A model generated the notes under the pieces. That model ran no database searches. It was not told the DNA's origin and saw only the letters and a list, made by a program, of their open reading frames with translations. From Allobosea caraganae (GTDB lineage: Bacteria > Pseudomonadota > Alphaproteobacteria > Rhizobiales > Beijerinckiaceae): a stretch of 64,000 bases of DNA. Positions 59,935 to 64,000 of the stretch are shown piece by piece; within the stretch, counting starts at the first letter, position 1; each line of letters opens with the position of its first letter. The stretch is from NCBI RefSeq assembly GCF_003351345.1, contig NZ_QQTO01000037.1, positions 178,501-242,500 on the forward strand, read 5' to 3'. Made by a program: the position numbers and the translations under genes.

Positions 59935-60990
59935 CTACCCGTTCAGCACCGAGATCAGCCGCTCGACATCCTCTTTCCGGGTCGAGAACGACATCACGAA
60001 GCGGCCGATCACCTCGCCGGGCTTCAGCGCGTCAGCCTCGGCCAGCGCCGTATCGGACCAGGCGATGAAGCCGATACCGGCCGCCTTCAACCGCGCCTGC
60101 GCGGCCGTATCGAGGATCAGGAAGGCCGCATTGGCCTGGCAGGGCCAGGCGAGCCGCGCCGCGCCGCCCTTGACCACCGCATCAGCCAGCAGCGCCGCCA
60201 TCGCATTGGCATGGCGCGCGAGCGCGAGCCAATGCCCGCCCGCGAGCAGCCCCTCGAACTGCGCGCCGATCAGCCTGCCCTTGGAGAGCGTATGGCCGCC
60301 GCGCTTGCGCCGCCACTTCATCTCGGCCGCCACGGCCGGATCGAAGAAGACCACCGCCTCGGCCGCCCAGGCGCCGTTCTTGGTGCCGCCGAAGGAGAGC
60401 ACGTCGACGCCGGCCTTCCAGGTGATCTCGGCCGGCGAGCAGCCGAGCGCCACCAGCGCATTGGCGAAACGCGCCCCGTCCATGTGCAGCTTCAGGCCGC
60501 GCGGCTCGGCCGCATCCTTCAGCGCCCGCACCTCGGCCGGCGTGTAGACGAGCCCGCATTCGGTCGCCTGCGTGATCGCCAGCGCCTGCGGCTGCACCTG
60601 GTGCAACGCACCTTCGCGCATCCGGGCGAGCGTCTTGGCGACCAGCTCCGGCTGGATCTTGTTGCCGATGCCCGGCAGGCCGACGAGCTTGGCGCCGTCG
60701 GAGAAGAATTCCGGCGCGCCGCACTCGTCATCGGCGACATGGCTTTCCTGATGGGTCAGCACCGCCCCCCAGGGCCGGGTCAGGCAGGCCAGAGCCAGCG
60801 AGTTCGCCGCCGTCCCGCTGGTCACCAGGAAGACGGCGACCTCGTGCTCGAACAGGTCGCAGAAGAGCCGCTCGACGCGGCCCGTCCAGGCATCGGTGCC
60901 ATAGGCCGGCGAATTGCCGTCATTGGCCGCGGCGATCGCCGCCATCACCGGGGCGCTTGCGCCGGCCGTATTGTCGCTGACGAAGTTCAT
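59935..60990 (-). CDS. Low-specificity threonine aldolase/beta-eliminating lyase
   Basis: The 351-residue PLP enzyme starts M-N-F-V-S-D-N-T-A-G. It has Y-G-T-D near 30-33, L-H-M-D-G-A-R-F-A-N (PLP aspartate and arginine) and the Schiff-base lysine in S-F-G-G-T-K-N-G. These are hallmarks of threonine aldolase, which splits threonine or phenylserine to glycine and an aldehyde. Its neighbours give no pathway context. Confidence 0.9.
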   Translation of the reverse strand: MNFVSDNTAGASAPVMAAIAAANDGNSPAYGTDAWTGRVERLFCDLFEHEVAVFLVTSGTAANSLALACLTRPWGAVLTHQESHVADDECGAPEFFSDGAKLVGLPGIGNKIQPELVAKTLARMREGALHQVQPQALAITQATECGLVYTPAEVRALKDAAEPRGLKLHMDGARFANALVALGCSPAEITWKAGVDVLSFGGTKNGAWAAEAVVFFDPAVAAEMKWRRKRGGHTLSKGRLIGAQFEGLLAGGHWLALARHANAMAALLADAVVKGGAARLAWPCQANAAFLILDTAAQARLKAAGIGFIAWSDTALAEADALKPGEVIGRFVMSFSTRKEDVERLISVLNG

Positions 60991-61236
60991 GGCCGAGCGT
61001 TAGCGGCTCGGCCATGCCGCTGCCAAGCGCGCCGCCGGAATGGGGCTCTGCATGCCGCGCCTGCGGGTCATGCGCCGAACGCCCGATTCAAACGCCGCAA
61101 ACAAGAAGCGTGCGGCTTGACTCAGGCTTTCGTCCCGAAAATATCTCGCCGAAGTTGCATATCGCAATAAAATTTCAGCGGGAGGCAAAATCGGCTCTTG
61201 TGCGAACCTTAGAACTCTGGCAAATTCGTCGGGATA

Positions 61237-61253
61237 GGACAGTGATACTGTCC
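61237..61253. promoter_or_regulatory. Perfect inverted repeat upstream of a small basic ORF
   Basis: GGACAGT-GAT-ACTGTCC has perfect 7-bp arms. It lies 84 bp upstream of the small ORF at 61321. A second structure follows at 61268-61297 (CCGACGC/GCGTCGG with inner AGGC/GCCT). The first looks like a repressor site, the second like a leader hairpin. The regulator is unknown. Confidence 0.45.
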
Positions 61254-61320
61254 CAATTTTCACCGCACCGACGCGAGGCCACGGAGCCTGGCGTCGGACG
61301 ATCGCAACGGAGCGGAGCAG

Positions 61321-61389
61321 ATGACGAGAGGCACGGCCAAGACCGCCAAAGCCAACCGTAAACGCGCCGCCCGTAAAACGGCGGCGTAA
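61321..61389 (+). CDS. Possible 22-residue basic peptide
   Basis: An ATG preceded by GGAGCAG opens a 22-codon frame, M-T-R-G-T-A-K-T-A-K-A-N followed by R-K-R-A-A-R-K-T-A-A. Nine of 22 residues are lysine or arginine and none is acidic. It has a hairpin on each side, which supports a separate transcript. It could encode a nucleic-acid-binding peptide or be part of a structured RNA. The rest of the 626-bp gap (60991-61616) contains no other gene seen. Confidence 0.4.
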   Translation: MTRGTAKTAKANRKRAARKTAA

Positions 61390-61392
61390 TCA

Positions 61393-61424
61393 GGCGCGGC
61401 AGGGCTTGAGAAGCCCGAAGCGCC
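61393..61424 (+). terminator. Hairpin downstream of the small basic ORF
   Basis: GGCGC/GCGCC closes an inner GGGCTT/AAGCCC stem with loop GAG, starting four bases after the ORF stop. No uridine tract follows, so it may stabilise the RNA end rather than terminate. Confidence 0.45.
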
Positions 61425-61616
61425 TGCGGAGGACGCGGGCGCGAACCGAAACCAGCGCAAGCAAGCCTCTGACAGACAACCAGGCCGCGTTGGCCCCGTC
61501 CTTGCTGATGCAAATTGCTCAAGCGAGGTGGCGGGGTCCGCGTGGCGCGGGATGATTGTGGACTCATGCAGGTTCCTCGGTGGAAACTGGGGAACATTGG
61601 CAAGCGGGGTTTGACC

Positions 61617-64000
61617 ATGAGCGGAACCAGCAAGTCGAGCAGCGCCAAGTTGGGCAGCGTAAAGTTGGGCGGTGCAATGGCTGTCGAGCGCTTCCCTGAC
61701 GTGCGCGATCCGGCGATGCCGGAGGCGCAGGGCCTCTATGATCCGTCCATGGAGAAAGATTCCTGCGGCGTCGGCTTCATCGCCGACATGAAGAACCGCA
61801 AGACCCACGCCATCGTCGAGCAGGGCCTGCAGATCCTGCACAATCTCGACCATCGCGGCGCCGTCGGCGCCGATCCCAAGCTCGGCGACGGCTGCGGCAT
61901 CCTCACCCAGATCCCCGACCGCTTCTTCCGCGAGGAATGCGGCAAGCTCGGCATCACGCTGCCGCCGCTCGGCCACTACGCCATCGGCCAGTTCTTCATG
62001 CCGCAGGATGCCGCCAGCCGCGCCGTCTGCGAGGAGATCGTCGCCCAGACGGTCGAGGAGGAAGGCCTGACCTTCCTCGGCTGGCGCGACGTGCCGGTCG
62101 ACAACCACGACCTCGGCGACGCCGTCAAGGAGACCGAGCCGACCCATCGCCAGCTCTTCGTCGGCCGCCCGGCCGCGATCACCGACGAGGACGATTTCGA
62201 GCGCAAGGTCTTCGTGCTGCGCAAGTCGGTCTCGAACAAGGTCTACCGGCAGCAGGACCGCTCGACCGCGACCTACTACCCGGTCTCGATGTCCTGCCGC
62301 ACCATCGTCTACAAGGGCATGGTGCTGGTCACCCAGCTCGGCTCCTATTTCAAGGACCTGACCGACCCGCGCTTCGAGAGCGCGATCGCGCTCGTCCACC
62401 AGCGCTTCGCCACCAACACCTTCCCGTCCTGGCGCCTCGCCCACCCCTACCGGATGGTGGCGCATAACGGCGAGATCAACACGCTGCGCGGCAACGTCAA
62501 CTGGATGGCGGCGCGCCAGGCCTCGGTCGACTCCGAGCTCTTCGGCGCCGACATCTCGAAGCTCTGGCCGATCTCCTATGAGGGCCAGTCCGACACCGCC
62601 TGCTTCGACAACGCGCTCGAATTCCTGGTCCAGGGCGGCTATTCGCTGGCGCATGCCATGATGATGCTGGTGCCCGAGGCCTGGGCCGGCAACCCGCTGA
62701 TGGACGACAAGCGCCGCGCCTTCTACGAGTACCACGCCGCGCTGATGGAGCCGTGGGACGGCCCGGCCGCGATCGCCTTCACCGACGGCCGCCAGATCGG
62801 CGCGACGCTCGACCGCAACGGCCTCAGGCCCGCCCGCTACCTCGTCACCGATGACGGCATCGTCGTGCTGGCGTCGGAGTTCGGCGTGCTGCCGATTCCG
62901 GAGGAGCGCATCGTCCAGAAGTGGCGCCTCCAGCCCGGCAAGATGCTGCTGATCGACCTCGAAGAGGGCCGCATCATCGGCGACGACGAGATCAAGACCA
63001 CGCTCTGCCTCGCCAACCCCTACAAGGACTGGCTGAACCGCACCCAGATCGTGCTCGAGGACCTGCCGCCGGTCGAGGCCCGCGCGCAGCGCACCGACGT
63101 GCCGCTGCTCGATCGCCAGCAGGCCTTCGGCTACACCCAGGAAGACACCAAGATCCTGATGGCGCCGATGGCCGTGACCGGCCAGGAAGCCGTCGGCTCG
63201 ATGGGCACGGACACCCCGATCTCGGCGCTCTCGTCGAAGTCGAAGCTGCTCTATACCTATTTCAAGCAGAACTTCGCCCAGGTCACCAACCCGGCCATCG
63301 ACCCGATCCGCGAGGAGCTGGTGATGAGCCTGCTCTCCTTCATCGGCCCGCGCCCGAACATCCTCGACCTGGAGGGCACCTCGCGCCGCAAGCGGCTCGA
63401 AGTGCGCCAGCCGATCCTGACCAATGACGATCTCGAGAAGATCCGCTGCATCGGTCACTACGAGGACCGCTTCGACACCAAGACGATCGACATCACCTAC
63501 CCGGCGCGCGAGGGCGCGGCGGGCATGGAGGGCGCGATCGAGCGGCTCTGCGAGCGCGCCGAGGCGGCCGTCCATGGCGGCTACAACATCATCATCCTGT
63601 CCGACCGGCTGGTCGGGCCCGACCGCATCCCGATCCCGGCGCTGCTGGCGACGGCGGCCGTGCACCATCACCTGATCCGCAAGGGCCAGCGCACCTCGGT
63701 CGGCCTCGTGCTCGAATCGGGCGAGCCGCGCGAAGTGCATCACTTCGCCCTGCTCGCCGGCTTCGGCGCCGAGGCGATCAACCCCTATCTCGCCTTCGAG
63801 ACGCTGGAAGCCCTCTACGAGGCCGGCGAGTTCCCGAAGGAGGTCGATCGCTACGAGGTGGTGAAGCGCTTCATCAAGTCGGTCGGCAAGGGCCTGCTCA
63901 AGGTCATGTCCAAGATGGGCATCTCGACCTACCAGTCCTATTGCGGCGCCCAGATCTTCGACGCCGTCGGCCTCAAGACCGAGACCATCGAGAAGTACTT
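61617..64000 (+). CDS. gltB: Glutamate synthase large subunit (5' part; cut by window edge)
   Basis: The frame runs open to the window end (794 codons). C50 in K-D-S-C-G-V-G-F is the nucleophile of the N-terminal glutamine amidotransferase domain, exposed after removal of a leader of about 49 residues. H-N-G-E-I-N, G-N-V-N-W-M, D-R-N-G-L-R-P-A-R-Y and G-P-R-P-N-I-L-D follow in the usual order. GltB with GltD makes two glutamates from glutamine and 2-oxoglutarate. An ATG at 61677 is an alternative start. The FMN-binding and 3Fe-4S parts lie beyond the window. Confidence 0.95.
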   Translation, partial: MSGTSKSSSAKLGSVKLGGAMAVERFPDVRDPAMPEAQGLYDPSMEKDSCGVGFIADMKNRKTHAIVEQGLQILHNLDHRGAVGADPKLGDGCGILTQIPDRFFREECGKLGITLPPLGHYAIGQFFMPQDAASRAVCEEIVAQTVEEEGLTFLGWRDVPVDNHDLGDAVKETEPTHRQLFVGRPAAITDEDDFERKVFVLRKSVSNKVYRQQDRSTATYYPVSMSCRTIVYKGMVLVTQLGSYFKDLTDPRFESAIALVHQRFATNTFPSWRLAHPYRMVAHNGEINTLRGNVNWMAARQASVDSELFGADISKLWPISYEGQSDTACFDNALEFLVQGGYSLAHAMMMLVPEAWAGNPLMDDKRRAFYEYHAALMEPWDGPAAIAFTDGRQIGATLDRNGLRPARYLVTDDGIVVLASEFGVLPIPEERIVQKWRLQPGKMLLIDLEEGRIIGDDEIKTTLCLANPYKDWLNRTQIVLEDLPPVEARAQRTDVPLLDRQQAFGYTQEDTKILMAPMAVTGQEAVGSMGTDTPISALSSKSKLLYTYFKQNFAQVTNPAIDPIREELVMSLLSFIGPRPNILDLEGTSRRKRLEVRQPILTNDDLEKIRCIGHYEDRFDTKTIDITYPAREGAAGMEGAIERLCERAEAAVHGGYNIIILSDRLVGPDRIPIPALLATAAVHHHLIRKGQRTSVGLVLESGEPREVHHFALLAGFGAEAINPYLAFETLEALYEAGEFPKEVDRYEVVKRFIKSVGKGLLKVMSKMGISTYQSYCGAQIFDAVGLKTETIEKY

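Noticed and set aside
61000..61263. 87-codon minus-strand open frame downstream of the threonine aldolase promoter
   Set aside because: No ribosome-binding site, no recognisable features, and it would cross the GGACAGT palindrome.
61390..61616. Riboswitch or attenuator upstream of gltB
   Set aside because: Apart from the hairpin after the small ORF no known riboswitch core or leader-peptide pattern was found.
61260..63743. 827-codon minus-strand open frame opposite gltB
   Set aside because: The plus strand encodes unmistakable glutamate synthase motifs in order; the antisense product is charge-biased low-complexity sequence.

Overview
The window is high-GC DNA, dense with coding sequence, and reads as the chromosome of an alphaproteobacterium of the order Hyphomicrobiales. 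The best markers are CpdR, a GapR-type (DUF2312) protein, the 41-residue cysteine-free ribosomal protein L36, a long-leader GltB, and several palindromic repeat families typical of that order. Transporter and catabolic content resembles Bosea or Bradyrhizobium relatives, but the genus is an inference. No phage, transposase, plasmid or CRISPR genes were seen.

Layout. (1) 1-12,700: two tripartite tricarboxylate transporters (TctCBA) back to back around a Crp-like regulator. The left one is transcribed leftwards and continues into an FMN 2-hydroxyacid oxidase, a D-2-hydroxyacid dehydrogenase, an enolase-superfamily enzyme and an SMP-30 lactonase. The right one is led by an RraA-type aldolase. 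(2) 12,750-30,330: a LysR regulator, then thirteen tightly packed leftward genes (27,934 to 13,956) encoding two TRAP transporters, two hydrolases, a hydratase, an aldolase, two dehydrogenases, a propeller protein and a DhaK/DhaL kinase. A divergent LysR gene sits at their promoter. A Gal80-like Gfo/Idh gene nearby shares a 30-bp upstream motif. (3) 30,450-39,590: dipeptide-type ABC permeases coupled by 4-bp overlaps to a multi-subunit FAD/2Fe-2S amine or imino-acid dehydrogenase, a LysR gene and a substrate-binding protein. The operon and the binding protein share a 44-bp promoter element. (4) 39,600-47,070: mostly housekeeping or unknown genes (GapR, N-formylglutamate amidohydrolase, glycerate kinase, DUF1036, TPR protein, L36, DUF3137). 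(5) 47,082-54,067: a sugar ABC transporter with LacI, ThuA-like, Gfo/Idh and SDR genes. (6) 54,142-64,000: tRNA-Val, cpdR, a second N-formylglutamate amidohydrolase, a candidate small RNA, hisN, a lysophospholipase-like hydrolase, hsp20 with a candidate RNA thermometer, a proline-rich secreted protein, threonine aldolase and the 5' part of gltB.

How it works together. Most of the window is an uptake-and-breakdown region for small oxidised carbon compounds. Five solute-binding transport systems each sit beside oxidoreductases, hydrolases and aldolases that would feed pyruvate, triose phosphate or 2-oxoacids to central metabolism. Neither ABC system carries an ATPase gene here. The most novel leads are the 14-kb two-TRAP operon with its shared operator, the duplicated 44-bp promoter element, the Gal80-like protein, an anti-Shine-Dalgarno small RNA candidate at 56,059-56,151, and a ROSE-like leader on hsp20. 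All calls come from reading the sequence; no database search was run.
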